A DNA stretch of 64,000 nucleotides from Steinernema hermaphroditum (taxonomy: Eukaryota; Nematoda; Chromadorea; Rhabditida; Steinernematidae): assembly GCA_030435675.1 (NCBI GenBank), contig CM059625.1:14446001-14510000 (forward strand), read 5' to 3'. Position numbers and translations under genes: made by a program. Shown here piece by piece: positions 1-13,046 of the stretch. Position 1 is the first letter of the stretch, and each line of letters opens with the position of its first letter. The notes below the pieces were generated by a model that did not search any database, was not told where the DNA came from, and saw only the letters and a list, made by a program, of their open reading frames with translations.

Positions 1-829
1 CATATGTCCACATATCGGTCTCAGGCATCAAAGATGCAGGGAAGGACAGACTGTCGGGCAGCACTGTAGGCCAATCAAAAATCATGATATCGTAGGGGTT
101 GCTCCCTGTGCAAGTTCACAAGATTAACATAACTGAGTTAAGCTTTGCAAGCCCGAACAGAACAACACCTGGTATCGGAGAACATTTGATTATGAACCCC
201 ATTAAATGCCTAAGGAGCAATTACTCTTTTGGAACTCTTTAAGGAGTTAAACAAATTTATGGAGCAGGTTACCACTTGCGCAAAATCATGCGTTCAGATT
301 CCCTATTCTGTCTGTCTCTGCTGTTTTAAGATCTTTTCATGAGCATAAGGTGTATGTTTTAGTAGATATGTCTCCGTAATATGATAGGCAAAATCAGCGC
401 ACCTCCACTGCAGGGAGAGCTGTGCCTTGCATCTTGGTCTTTGGTGTATAGTTCTCCGTCTCTGGTCAGCGGAACGCGTTCGTCTCGGCGCCGTCCAGTC
501 CACTCGTTATCTCTTCGACCGCCACCGCCGCCACCACAGCCACCGCGTCGCGTCGGAAGGGGATCCCCCGCACGAGAACTGTTACAATCCGTTGTCATGT
601 GACGGGGAATGCCCAGGCGTATGCGTACGTCACATGACCTGTTGCTGTTGCCGATAAGGGAGAGAGAGAGAGATGTCCACTCGGCGCCGCCCCCTTCTAG
701 TTTCATATGCATATTCATCAGCTCTTCGTCATTCCAATTACTCGCACGCATCGCGAACGGTCAGTCTTCCGAGAGTGTCCGCCGGTTGATCTTAACATTT
801 GCTGCTACTTTGCGTGACTGCCTAGTGTC
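1..829. other. Upstream region of the nuclear receptor gene
   Basis: No coding region is convincing here. A short CCGCCACC-rich low-complexity stretch lies near 515-550. The region probably holds the 5' flank and leader of the receptor gene that starts at 830. Confidence 0.4.
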
Positions 830-2433
830 ATGACTCCGTGGACCGACAACAACTCTTCCTCGAGCTACGGTAGCATTACCGCCGAAACTTGCCTTGTGTG
901 TGGTGACACGAAAGTTGGACGCCACTACAACGCTGTCTCCTGCAATGGATGCAAAGGTAGATCTCATCGAGAGGCACCACAGACACATTCAATATTTAAG
1001 GCTTCTTCCGTCGAAGCATCTGGGAGAAGCGGGTCTACAATTGCCGTGACGAGAACAACTGTGAAATCGTCCAAAGTAAGCTCACATGAGCCCTTAAGGA
1101 ATAACGTTTCTCCATGACTTTAGCCTACCGTAACCGTTGCCGCAAGTGCCGGTTGGACAAGTGTCTAAAGGTCGGCATGGACCCGAGGGGTAAGAATCTG
1201 TTTCAAGTGCAAACTCCTTATTCCCTTCTTCAGCGGTGCAAAGCGAGCGAGAGAAGCGCTCGCATAAGCGCAAGCGGACGATCTCCGCAGAGATGTACTC
1301 GCCAACTCCTTCGGAGGCGAGCCCCCCTTCGCCGAACGATAACAAGGAACCGATCGACATCGGTCAGTTCTACATGGACGCTTGGCGTAATCCTTCGTTG
1401 GCATGCGAAGTCAGATCGGTAAATCTTAAGCCCTCCTATTCATTTAATTAAAAACTGCACAAAATCCTGTCTGAGTCCAAATCTTTCTCTTAAAATAGCT
1501 TTAAATCTAAAAAGCTGAATCTTTATCCCTAATCCTCGTTCAGATAATCTGGGATCGTTCCTCGATGGCTCTAATGAATTCCGAGATTGACAACGTTCTC
1601 ACGCACATGTACGTTAAAAATCGACAATTCTTCATCAGTACCCCATTCGTCAAGAACCTCACTGAGTGCGATCAGGTACGTATTTTCCCTCATCATCCCC
1701 ATTTGTTCTGGTTGCGATGGAGCTGTCTTCTAGAAGCGCATGCGTCGGAGGATGGCAAACGGGATGAAATCACAGAACGGATGTGATTATTACAGGCTAG
1801 CAATTTTTTCCCCACCATCTATCACGTTAGTTGATGTATTCCGCTTTAGATGACTCTCTTTCGCAACAACTTCTCTGCAGCCATGTGGTTTTCGTTGGCC
1901 TACCACACCTACTCCCACCGAAGCTACGATCTGCTCTTCCCTATCGCCAGGGTGTTCAGGCTAGGATACGATAAAGAGTACGCAACAAATATTAAATGCC
2001 ATATATTCGAATTTCACTACAGGTGCGACATGTTTTTCGACAAAACATGGAGGCTAGCCAAGGAGCTACTCGTCCAGAAGATGCAAGACATGAACTTGAC
2101 CTTTGAGGAGTACTGCACGTTGAAAGAAATGGTCTTCCTTATCAAAGGAGGCGAGCTGGAGTCCAAAATCGAGAACCACCGCCAAGAGCTAGGTGCGACG
2201 ATCATGCAAAGCCTCCTCTCAAGGTCCACCCTTCAAGAAGCTTCGGCTCGATTCACTGCGCTCATGATGCTCATGACACAACTTACGGTAGAACACAGTC
2301 TGGAACATCCATTCTCTAAACATCATAATTGCAGAGAGTAGCAGCAGCGGCCGAAGAAAGCGCCTGTTTGACAAACCTGTTCGGAAGCGGACAGGTGTCG
2401 AGGTTGATGCTCTTCTTGCACAACGTAGCATAG
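830..2433 (+). CDS. Nuclear hormone receptor, eight exons
   Basis: Predicted ligand-regulated transcription factor acting in the nucleus. Exons: 830-956, 1001-1075, 1124-1189, 1234-1418, 1544-1675, 1850-1977, 2023-2287 and 2335-2433, all in phase, giving about 358 aa. Residues 21-96 form the C4 zinc-finger DNA-binding domain: [13 protein letters not shown], the P-box CNGCKGFFRRS, then the second finger with [19 protein letters not shown] and the conserved AVQ that follows it. A basic hinge (KRSHKRKR) leads into a helical ligand-binding domain; the final exon reads [15 protein letters not shown] and ends in LMLFLHNVA. Introns are 44-48 bp except two of 125 and 174 bp. AATAAA lies at 2524. The DNA-binding domain is certain. 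The exact subfamily is not resolved; it looks like one of the expanded nematode supplementary receptors. Confidence 0.9.
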
Positions 2434-2848
2434 TTTATATAGTTCCAAGCAATCTCCCACCCCCGATGACGAGTTATTTATTATGATCATTGTTACTGTA
2501 CAGTTGTAAATATACGCAAACTTAATAAAAAGACGACTACGTAAGCCGTTAATAAATACGATAAAAAGCTAAATTGGTGTAGCTGCGTTATCGCAACCTA
2601 TATAGAGCGAAGACAACTTTGACTTCATAAAGAAGACACGGCTTTCGTTGTCCTCTGTTGGAATATAAGATGGAAAAAAACGAGAGAGTGATTCATTGAT
2701 GAAGGTCGATCTTTGATGGTAAGAAGTGATTTTATATGATTTATTGTGCGTGCGGGCGTTATACATACATGTTCACGAGCGAAAGGCTAAGGCAGTGGAG
2801 AATTTGATATGAAACTTCTGATTGACAATTAAGCTTCTGAGGTATCTA
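2434..2848. other. Short intergenic gap between convergent genes
   Basis: Lies between the stop of the receptor gene (+) and the stop of the secreted repeat protein (-). It contains AATAAA at 2524 for the plus-strand gene. Nothing else is recognised. Confidence 0.5.
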
Positions 2849-4306
2849 TCAGTAGTGCTCGCTGACGACGTTCTCGTAATGCACGGGCTTGGCAACGTGA
2901 GGGGCGAGGGGAACGTCATATCCTCCCTTGCTGGCTGGGTGAGGAGCAGGCTCAGGCTTGTACACAGGAGGAGCGGGACGGTAGACGGGGCCAGGGGTAG
3001 GTTGCGGAGCGGGAGCCGGGTGGTAGGGAGCCGGAGCCGGGGAAGGAGCCGGAACGGGGGCAGGAGCAGGCTCATAAGTTTGAGGAGCCGGCTGAGGAGC
3101 AGGTCGAGGTTGGTAGGGGGCAGGAGTAGGAGAAGGAAGGGGCTCGACAATGACCGTGGGAGGAGCGGGACGGTAAGGCTGAGGAGCGGGAAGTGGAGCC
3201 GGTTCGGGAATCTCAGGAATTGGCTCTGGAGCCGGCTGAGGAACGGGCTGCGGACGAGGTTGGTAGGTCTGGGGAGCAGGATGCGGAGCGGGAATAGGCT
3301 GGGGAGCCGGCTGGACAATCTGTGGAGGAGCAGTTGCGTATCCAGAGCCCTTAAAATATTCGTTTAGCAAAGTTTTGCAACGATTTCAACCTGGTTATAT
3401 GCACCAGCGCTAGGCTGTGCGTATCCACCTCGGCTGTATGAACCAGTTTGTTGTCCTTGTCCATATCCACCTCGAGAACCACCATGGGCATATCCACCAG
3501 TCTGCTGTCCTTGTCCGTAGGATCCACCAGTCTGCTGTCCTTGTCCGTAGGATCCACCGGTCTGCTGTCCTTGTCCGTAGGATCCACCAGTCTGCGGTCC
3601 TTGCCCGTAGGATCCGCCAGTCTGCTGTCCTTGTCCATAGCTGCCACCAGTTTGTTGTCCTTGGCCATAGCTACCACCTGTCTGGTGGCTGTGGGCATAT
3701 CCTCCACTCTGTTGACCTTGTCCGTATCCGCCAGCCTGACCGTAGCTTCCACCGGTTTGCTGTCCGTAACCACCGCGAGGCTGACCATATCCGGATTGTT
3801 GTCCTCCTTGAGCATAGCCTCCTGTTTGATGGCCGCCTTGTCCATACCCTTGGCCACCGCCCTGCTGGTATCCACCCTGACTGCCAGTGGCGTATCCTCC
3901 AGACTGTTGTCCGCCGTAGCCACCTTGGCCATACGAGGGCTGAGGATGAGGTTGAATATGGGGCTGTTGGTAGGGTTGTTGGGGTTGAGGCTGGGCATAT
4001 CCTCCGCTCGGTTGTTGGCCATAGCCACCCTATCGAAATGTTGAATGTTTGAAAGGCCAGTTAACTTACCTGATTTCCATAGCTTCCACCTTGTGTATAT
4101 TGGCCTACCGAAGGAGGAGCGACGGCATAGCCCTGTTGCTGCGGTTGGACAGGGTAGGATCGAACAGGAGCACTTTGGTATGAGCCCTAGAAATTACCAT
4201 AAAAATTTCGCTAAAAATACAATTAGCCTACTCCAGCTCGAGCGTATCCTGTTTGGTATTGAGCAAGAACGCTCGAGACTAAAGCGAGAAGTACCACCGC
4301 ACGCAT
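2849..4306 (-). CDS. Secreted Gly/Gln/Tyr-rich then Pro-rich repeat protein
   Basis: Four exons on the minus strand: 4306-4232, 4186-4070, 4029-3391 and 3349-2849, all phase 0, giving about 443 aa. A signal peptide (MRAVVLLALVSSVLA) is followed by QYQTGYARAG. Residues 65-277 are low-complexity repeats built on GGSYGQGQQT and GGYGQ, near-identical even at DNA level around 3500-3660. Residues 278-443 switch to a Pro/Ala-rich part with PAPQP, APAPYHPAP and YRPAPP repeats, ending KPVHYENVVSEHY. The composition suggests an extracellular structural or cuticle/eggshell-type material, but no catalytic domain is present and no family name can be given. The plus-strand reading frames through this block are by-products of the repeats. 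Confidence 0.8.
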
Positions 4307-7300
4307 TGTGCTTTTACTGTTCTGAAACACCACAGCGAATAGATTGTTCGAAACGGGAGTTAAATACTCGTGGTAGCGAGTGGAAAACGCCCTCGAGGAG
4401 GCCGACAAAAAAACGGCATAGCCGCATTTGTAAAGTTGTAGGAGGCGCGAGCGGTGGGGGACGGTAAACGCCTCCTAAACGCAAACCAGGAGAGAACTTG
4501 CTTTTGCGTTTTTGTATGCGGCGAGCGCTTAGCGGAAGGTTGTGGATTCATCGCAGTGACACATGACCTTTCGGACGAAGGAGCTACGGAGAAACCAGCC
4601 CTCATTTGCAATGGTACTTTGCCATTGCGCAATGAATTGGATGAATTTGGAGGAATGGCTGAAAGATTAGCGTAAAACTGGACAAACATATAAAAGAAAA
4701 CTGCCGACGTTGCCGTTTTGTCCTTCACAGAAAGGGAGAATCGCTAGCCTATCAGAGGTTTTTCAATTGAACCCAATGTTTTCTAAGCGAAGCTGTACAG
4801 TACAACAGTAACTAATTCTGACAAAGTTAACCATCGATGACTACAAATTACTCAAATCGGAGATACTCAATATGTTGAGCAGCAGCTTTAGATTTCTTAA
4901 CTAAGCAGAGCTTTGATTACATAACTAACTAAAGCATAGCCCCGATTCACGACTCATTACGCGCAGAATGCGTAATTAAACTACAGGTAAATGACTCTTT
5001 GAATACACCTTTACTTCATCTTCAGCACAGCAATACACCTTCAGAGCAAGCAGGCTCAAATGCGACAGTTGAATATACAGATCGCGTCCACCCTCTTCTG
5101 TTATATATACCTCCGCTATCCCACGGTTCCAAACGAACAAATCCGTACTACATTCTGCGACCTGTCGATCACCTGCTGACCAATAAGCGTCAAATTTTAT
5201 TTGTTGCTTTTCAGTCCATTATTATCTGGTTTTCGTGCTGGTGGAATTCGGGCGCCCTAAGGAATCAAACAGCACGTGCGCTGATGTTGGAAGGTCTGAG
5301 GTAGAGACGGGGCAGCATTAGTAGGATTAACATATTGGATTAAAATTTATAGGTGGAAAATGTTGAACCGCCGCACATCGTCATAAGACATTTTAACATA
5401 AGCGCTTGAACATATATGCCTAAATGAATTCAGGTTTAAGATCGCCAATTAACAAATGGATTCAGCGAAAACGCTCGCTCTCACGTCGATTTAATTTGGT
5501 TCCGTTCCGTGTTTTTCTTTGTGCTCTGGCAGAAATTAAACGAATTTAGTTACGTTAAGCACTTATTGCTTCACAAACTAGCCACTTATCATACATGGCT
5601 CAGTACAGAATATAGTCAGGATTTTCTTCAAAAAGTGTATTTCATCGCGACTCTCTTTGAGTAGTTTCAACACGGTTGTACTTTGTCGGGAGGCTTAACT
5701 AGCACGTCAGTTATTCGGGCATTACCGGTGTACAATTTCACTTCCGATTTGATTAAAAAGCCGACCTATGTTAGAGTCATTTTTTTGCATATTGCCGTAT
5801 CGGTGCATCGAACGGGTTTCGAACTTTACGCAAGCGTAATTGTCTCCGTTCCACATTGACAACTCAAGCTTTTTACTAAGGTTGCCTTTCGCTTTCGTCG
5901 ACACTTGCCAATTAATATTTGTTCATATTTGTAATCGTATCGGTTTGAAGCTACCCTTCGGTTAAGCTATGCCTTCTCACTTCACATACGTGTTTATAAT
6001 GTTTAATCCCTTAACTGATCAGTTCGAAATTCGGAAGTATATTGTTCATTAATTGTTCGGCAAAATTTTCCGACACACTTCTTTGTCCACCTTCCACGAA
6101 ATAAACAACTTCAATGTTTGTTGGGTGTTCTCCGGGCAACAACATTACAACGGCTCATGATCGTCCGAAAACATCAAACTGACAACAACGCTCACAATAA
6201 GGGGCAAACCGAAGCAGCGAATCCGGTTCGACGTCGCCGAATTTTAGCATCTGTTTACCGTTTTCGCGAAAATGGTTCAAAGTCGACCCATTCAAATTCA
6301 TGAGGGCAACAGGCGACAAACAAAAGGCAACGAGGATGAACGTGACCACACCAAAGTTTGTGACTCGACTGGAATGCTTTGGTACGGGCAAGTTTGAAGT
6401 GCGACGCTGGAAATATCGGCTTTTCCTGAAATTTGTGTCCGTCGGGCCAAAGTGCTCTCTAGGGACAGAACGCGAGGCTGTCAGTCGATGTTCCATGCTG
6501 ATTCGCGACCAGCGCATCGTGGTGTTCCATAGCTTCACGCTGGAAGTGTTCGCTCTTTTTCGTGACAAAATAAACTTGTTTATCAGTCGTTCATTTATGG
6601 AAGAATTGGCGGTATTGCCAAGACACCGGAGACGGTGACCTTGCGGACGTGATCGAATGAAAGGAAAACCCATTTGAACCGGCTCGGCGTGCCGCACGCT
6701 TCACGATCAGACGTCGTTCGCCGATGCCCAAAATGCAAAAGAAAGCCATTAACAGAAATAGGTGGTTATTTACGACGACGACAAAGTGATTCACGTTAAT
6801 CATCCGACACAGAACGTGCCAGTTTTTTGCACTGCGGTTCAAAGAGAAAAGAACTCAATCAAAACACACAGGTGGCGGTCGAGCACTGATTCAGTGCGTA
6901 GATTTTCAACTTTTTGTCATGTTCTCGGCAGTCATTACTACATGTTTCCACAATATTTTCTGGATTTTTTTGCAAAGGGTGTTGACAAAATGTTTCCAAG
7001 TAAAGGCATATAAAGAAACGATTCAAGTATAGCAGAGTGTGCGCTATTCCAGCCAAGCCTGCAGCATAAGAATTCAATCATGGGTGAACCAATTTTTAAA
7101 AACGTAAATATTTTGAAACATCCAGAAACGTCGACTGTGACTTCATGTCCGTTTTTCCACCGTTTAGATCTCCTTTATTCCGTCACTCTTTATCATAAGG
7201 TGACGGTACTTCACTTCGACCATTTTTGCGTTCACATTTCAATATTTGCCTGACCTTCGTATATTTTGCTCCGTAGACAGCACATCGTCCGAGGTCATTT

Positions 7301-7712
7301 TAAAAGAAGAAAATCGTATAATTTCTCAAGTGACCTGTGAAATATAGATCGGCATCATTGAACCAAAACAAATCAGTCAAATTTGTTTACATCTGGAAAT
7401 CTTCATTTCTGTGCTTTAAAGATCAGGTTCCCGTTATTTTATTTCCTGTGGGCGCTTGTAGATCACATGATCCTGAACGTAGGAGAAAAAACCAAGCCAG
7501 CTGATTCAGCGAGTGCTTTTAGAAGACGGCTGGTAGTTTATCTTCACTAATAAGACAAAGATGTGCATCCCTAGTTCTTATATAAGACAATAAAAAAACA
7601 TTCTTATTTATTTAAGACAAATATTGCAATATACAATAAATAACCCGTAATCTTATGCATCACAATTCACTCGTTTCTCTGTGTCGTTCACATACATGAG
7701 CTTCCCTTCTTT
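4307..7712. other. 3.4-kb intergenic stretch without a recognised gene
   Basis: Lies between the divergent 5' end of the secreted repeat protein and the 3' end of the Warthog gene. Moderate-length open frames exist on both strands around 6155-6697, but they overlap each other, show no family motifs and have no supporting splice structure. I see no RNA gene or mobile element here. Confidence 0.4.
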
Positions 7713-8898
7713 TTAAGGCCATGTTGAGTAGGTCTTTATTCTTGGATGCGGCAGTTTGTTGCAGTGGAACCTGCGCACGTCGATCTTATAGGCGACACTG
7801 AAAGAAGCGCATATATCATCACAGAAAATCTGCTTTCACTTACGACGAGTTCGCCTCAGGGACCATGTGAATATTCGAAATGACGTCAAACGCGATAACA
7901 CCATCGCCGAACTTATCCGTTATCTCCTCTCCTTCGAAGTACTCTCCTGGACGAATCGTCACTTCCTGGTAGATGTTTTCCGAGTGCGCCGCGAAGAGCT
8001 CGAATTCACAGCATTGTACATACAACCTGGACATGTACGACGTTGGTCACTAAAGGTAAAGGAAAACGACATACGGTTGATGCATTCCTAGGCCCTTGTC
8101 GAATCCTCCAACCCAGCTGGAGTTGCTATCACAAGATTTGCGCATTGCTCGTTCATCGCAATCCTTCAATTGAACATCATCATTAACTCTCATATAAACA
8201 AGTCTACGCACTTAGTATAAAGTGAAAAGGCTTAAAATGCAAAAAATAGTGGCTTTTAAAGCGATTATATGTTACGCTTAACGGAGATGTCCCCGCGACC
8301 GGTCCGTGAAGTTTAATCCTTTTAGTACTAATCGTGTTAGCATGTCGGGAAATCATCAAACTTAAGGCTTCTAGGAGTAAACTGGTTTTAATAACTCGTG
8401 CCACGAAAACGTTTGATATTCAACTTCGAAAACAACTTGGCTAAAGGTTTCAGCAATTCTTATGCTTGAAAATTTTTGTATTGTTTCCATATTTTCCTTC
8501 ACTAGAAGAGTGGTAAACATACCTGCGAAAAGCGAACATAATTTTTGACTAAATTAACTGATTTTCTGCACAATACGACAGAGAGATCAATAAGTTACGA
8601 ACATCTATCCAAGCTTGACCAATCGAAAATACGAATTCAGGGTACCGCTATTTTCTGTTACTTGAATTTCTTTTGGGTTTTGCGAACTGATCCAATTCAA
8701 AATTTACCCAGGATTCTCGGGAAAATTAAAATAACTCACCGCATAAAATTTATCGAAGCAATTTGGTCTGGAACACAACAGTGCCGGCTGCCCATTTCTG
8801 TAGATTTCCAAACCATATGGGATTTTGTTGTTTCCACAAAAATGACTCATCACATTGCTGGTCAGGGCCACCAGCGCAATCGCGATAGTAATAAGCAT
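7713..8898 (-). CDS. Warthog-domain (Hedgehog-related) secreted protein
   Basis: Exon 1 (8898-8740) encodes a signal peptide (MLITIAIALVALTSNVMS) and CGNNKIPYGLEIYRNGQP with LLCSRPNCF, the start of a Wart domain. A middle exon ends at 8075 and holds SSWVGGFDKGLG; its 5' border near 8170 is uncertain and a further exon may be missed. Exon 8026-7844 gives LYVQCCEFE, RPGEYFEGEEI and VIAFDVISNI, matching the Wart-domain core. The last exon (7797-7713) gives YKIDVRRFHCNKLP and stops shortly after. Warthog proteins are nematode Hedgehog relatives linked to cuticle and moulting. No self-splicing Hog domain follows, so this resembles the Hog-less members. The start was chosen because TTTCAG sits just upstream. 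Confidence 0.72.
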
Positions 8899-8910
8899 GC
8901 CTCTAATAAG

Positions 8911-8919
8911 CTGAAATTT
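8911..8919 (-). promoter_or_regulatory. Probable trans-splice acceptor of the Warthog gene
   Basis: Minus-strand AAATTTCAG lies 12 bp before the chosen ATG at 8898. This is the usual spliced-leader acceptor form in rhabditid nematodes, and it supports that ATG over two upstream in-frame ones. Confidence 0.5.
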
Positions 8920-11900
8920 ACACAACTTAGCTCCCATGTTCGCACACACCGCAAGATCGAATGTACAACACGATCAGTGTATGGCTGACAGAGTCTCAAT
9001 ATGTACAATAAAAACACCATTTCTTGGTTGTTGTGAAACCGGAATGCCAATACAACGTATATTGATTTGCGATGTAAATGCATAAACAGCAGCATTTTCC
9101 TCATTCTGTGAGATGGGGCGGACAAAAAACGGGCAATGTGCAATGTGGCAAGACAGGCGGAAACAGAGAGAGGAACGCGTCGATTCTATTCAAGGTCGTT
9201 TGTGTCATACAATAGGAGTCGTTCCTCCTCCGACTGCTTTCGCTTTTCACCGCATTTCTGTGCAAAAAGTGCAACAAGCTCAATGTAAATAACAGCAAAT
9301 GCGGTTAAGTCAATAAGGCGACTAAGTGGAAAATTGGGAGCACGAAAGCGAATGACCTATGTGGTGCGAACACAATGCTGATGGCGGCGATGGCAGCAAC
9401 GGAGCACAGGTGATGATCGACAGTTACTCGCTATTGCGTGTTGTACGTTGTCGACAATCGATGATAACAACACCATTGGGCGGACGACGCTGTTTCGTGT
9501 AGCTGATCGCCGCTGGCCTAGGCGATTATAATCAATGTGGCCCGCTGAGGTATTGGCTCAGCAATTGGCATACCCGATCATATTGATGTGGGGCTGTGGA
9601 TGGTAAAAACCTAAATAAATGATCTTCTTTTAAATGACTCCTTTTTCACTATATCATTAGGACAAGGGAAATGTGTTGGAACAATTGAGAGTAGCCATTG
9701 TTTTCAGTAAACCCCACAAGATAAATGTGGCCACCGGCAAAAAGAATAGCGGAACATAGTGCAGCCAGATAGAGCACACAGGATCACTATTGCCATGAAC
9801 AATAACAACATATCGCTGTTATTGGTGTGAACGGTTCAGCCTCTTCTCTCTGTGGGTATTACAAATGCATTTCCAAAAAAAACGCAAAATATGAGTGAAT
9901 CATCAGAACAACGAAACGCAGGCAACCCCCGTTCCTGTGTTGTGTGCATTGTACTTGGAAGGCGAGGGATCTTAAAGGAACCAAAATATTTTGCTCTGTT
10001 TTGCATAACACATTTGAGCGTGTAAACTATCAGCCACGCCAAAAGTGCATTGCCACACACCAACATTCTGCGGGCTTTTTCACAGTGAGTGAACACTAGA
10101 TCAGCGATCAAGTATCAAAGAGTCGAGCCCACACGAACAGAAACTTATTCTTGAATGCATATAGCGTGCTTGAAACAAGAGCGAAAACATCAAAACATTG
10201 TATGCGTTAATGGATCTTGCATGTCGCGGTTTTTCAAGGGCGAACCACATTCAGATCTTAGTAAAAGAAGGGCTTAAACGCGAACAAAGCTTCTAGCGTT
10301 TCCGATAAAGGAAGCGGAGCTCAAAAAGTACATTTCGCGCCTGAGTCACCCTTACTGCAGAGTAGAACTGCTGTAATAATTCCTGCAATCTACAAAGATT
10401 GCCGCTTGTGAGATGAACGACAGCTTAACGGACTGACCATGACAGGTCATTAACAGGAAATATTAGGCAGATGAAACAAGAAAACAGACGATATCGCTGC
10501 GGCCACTGGCCGTCCGAACAGACCCGAACTGATTTCCCGCACAGAAACAAACTCGTTTTCGTTCGTTGGTTTAAGCTTCACGCACGCAAACGGAGATCAA
10601 ATCGATTTACGAGCGCCTATACGCTATGCGTCCGATTGCAGGTACGCTAAGCAGAACAAAAACACGATCGACCCTGGAACGCTGGAAATATATTTCAAGC
10701 CTCGCAGTTCCTCGTTTTCTACTCTTGCAGTTTGTTAAGTGAACACATGGCCGGAACGGTAAAAATAAAAGCAGAAGTTAATGAGTTGAGGCAAAGTATG
10801 CCAAAAAGGAGCGCCTCGAGACGAAACGACTAATCATTTGCTAATTGACCTGACTGCTGATGATGCTCAACAAGGAAGTGACGTAAAAAGTTGAAGTGGC
10901 TGAACAGGTGCGCCTCGCTCTAATGGGTTTTGGTAGCCCCGGTTGGCGAAGTGTGTGGGAACTAGTCATTCGTCTTTAATCGGAAAATATGACAGCGAAA
11001 TTAGGTTAGATCAACAGTGGTAGGAATTGCTGAGATGATATTAGACCACTTCGGTGGTTTAACGATGTCAGAATTCAGCTACCTTGCATCAGTTACAAAG
11101 CACAGCACTGAGCGATAGCAATCGACAACACGCACTCGCATTTAGAAGACTTAGTTTCGTAGACTTAGTATATCTGGTGTAAAAAACATTAACACCTCCT
11201 GGATGGAAAGCATAGCAAAATGAGAAACTTCAACGGTCGACTTTTTCCGACAACTCGTTCGCGCAAAAACTGAAGCATCAATGTTGTCATCTTTTTAAGA
11301 CAACCACATCTTGCACAGTTGTGCTCGCTTCCAGTGCATCTGGCAGAGGTCACTAAAAAGTGCACTCACACACAAAGACTTTGCTTCTGATGACCTTGAA
11401 AGGGTTCTGAACTTCCGACAAATTATCAAATATCACCAATGTACAATCTACTTGGAAATGCAGAACAAGTTTTCATTTGTCGCTGCTGACAGAAACGCAC
11501 AGCCTCTTCTCCCGATTGCAGAGCCTGCAGCACGACGTCGAGAGGCATGGTTAATGAGACATTATAATAGGGTGTTTGGGAAAACGAACAAGTTTTGTCT
11601 CGGATTAAGAAGTTCCCTTTCGTGATTAGTCGGAATCACATTTTTTTTATTTCTGCATCTTTTACCGGATTTCCATGCAGTGGTAGATAGCAAAGAGTGA
11701 AAAGAAAGAGCCATTCACCAAATTCAAAGTCACTACAACCATAGCATAAAAAATATAAACACAATAGCCGTTTGTTCGTGTTGGTGTATGTCATGTCCAG
11801 ATTACCGTTTTTCGGGAAAACGAGTGAATCTCCCAGAGGAGAGTCACTGTTCGTCACAGAGTCCGTCACGCACTGAGTTAGCACTGGGACAGACATATGG

Positions 11901-13046
11901 AATCTATGAGAAACAGTTACCGGCATATGACTTAAACAGATAACTGGAGCTTGATATAGCAGTCAACCCGAGCGACCTTTCGGGATCGTCTAAAAACTTG
12001 TAACTTTCGCGCATTTCACACTGGTGATCTCGCCAAGCGAAGTGGCTCGCGTAAAAAAGTAGCGAAATTAGGCCACCGCCATAAAAGAACTGCACCACTC
12101 TTCACTCCAGTCCACTACGCTCGTTTTCCGATCGTAGCACTCTCTTTTATTCCCGCGTCAATTTGAGTTCCCTCAATTGCGCACTAAACTGGCCATAAGA
12201 CCTTCTATCTTACTGCACAGTCTTCCTCGTGGCAGAAAAAGAAGCCAAGAAAATTCAAGTGCTTTCAAAACAATAAAAAACGCCATCAACATTAAACTTT
12301 TCCCTGGAGATTCGTGTATTTTTTTTCAAAACATCCAGCTTAACCTCTTAAAAATCAGTCACCACTTGGTGCGTAAGCTTGCTGGCGCGTCGCAAAACAC
12401 GGGTGGTAGCAAACTGTTACCAAACGACGCGTCTGGAAAAACTGCGCGACTCGCAGTAGCTGAGCAAATAGTAATAACAAGCAGAGCGTAAAGCGCATGA
12501 TCGGCGGTTGTTTGACGAAGAATCCGGTGCATAAACATTGACCAAAGATCACGCCTGTCTTACATTTTAACATTTAGCGAAAGAGGTAGAAGGCGACTGT
12601 GGATACGAGCAACACAATGGTGATACATACCTAGTTCTCCCTTCTCGCACTACTAGAGTAAATATTTGTGTTCGATGTGTAGAACTGCGAAATAATAGTC
12701 GTGAGAACGAGGATGTGCGCAGGTAAGGTACACTAGTCAGTGATCCGATCGCCTGTGTGCTCGTGATGTTTTGTTTCTTCGTTCTCTATTATTTTTTATG
12801 TTATTATTTATAACTTTCAAATGCTTGGCTAGCCATAGTCCCAAAATTTTCATAATTTAATTGATACACTGCCACGTATAACAAAACATAATAGCTGTAT
12901 GGACATGCGACCCGAAAAATAATGGAATCCTTCAAGAGGGGTCCAAGGATTCCACTACGGAATGCGCACAGCAGCCAATTTCCTCAAACATGGCTGAATG
13001 TCCAGATCGAGATCTTCCAGTATCTAAATGGAATATAAATTACTAT
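8920..13046. other. 4.1-kb intergenic stretch without a recognised gene
   Basis: Only short open frames without family motifs were found on either strand. There are no tRNA-like boxes and no tandem repeat. It probably contains regulatory DNA of the divergent Warthog gene. Confidence 0.4.

Noticed and set aside
3351..4052. Long frames on both strands across the Gly/Gln repeat gene
   Set aside because: The repeat composition keeps alternative frames open; only the GGYGQ frame joins in phase to the signal peptide and Pro-rich exons.
6155..6697. 180-codon minus-strand frame
   Set aside because: Overlapped by an open plus-strand frame, without domain, signal peptide or splice support; probably chance in a GC-richer patch.
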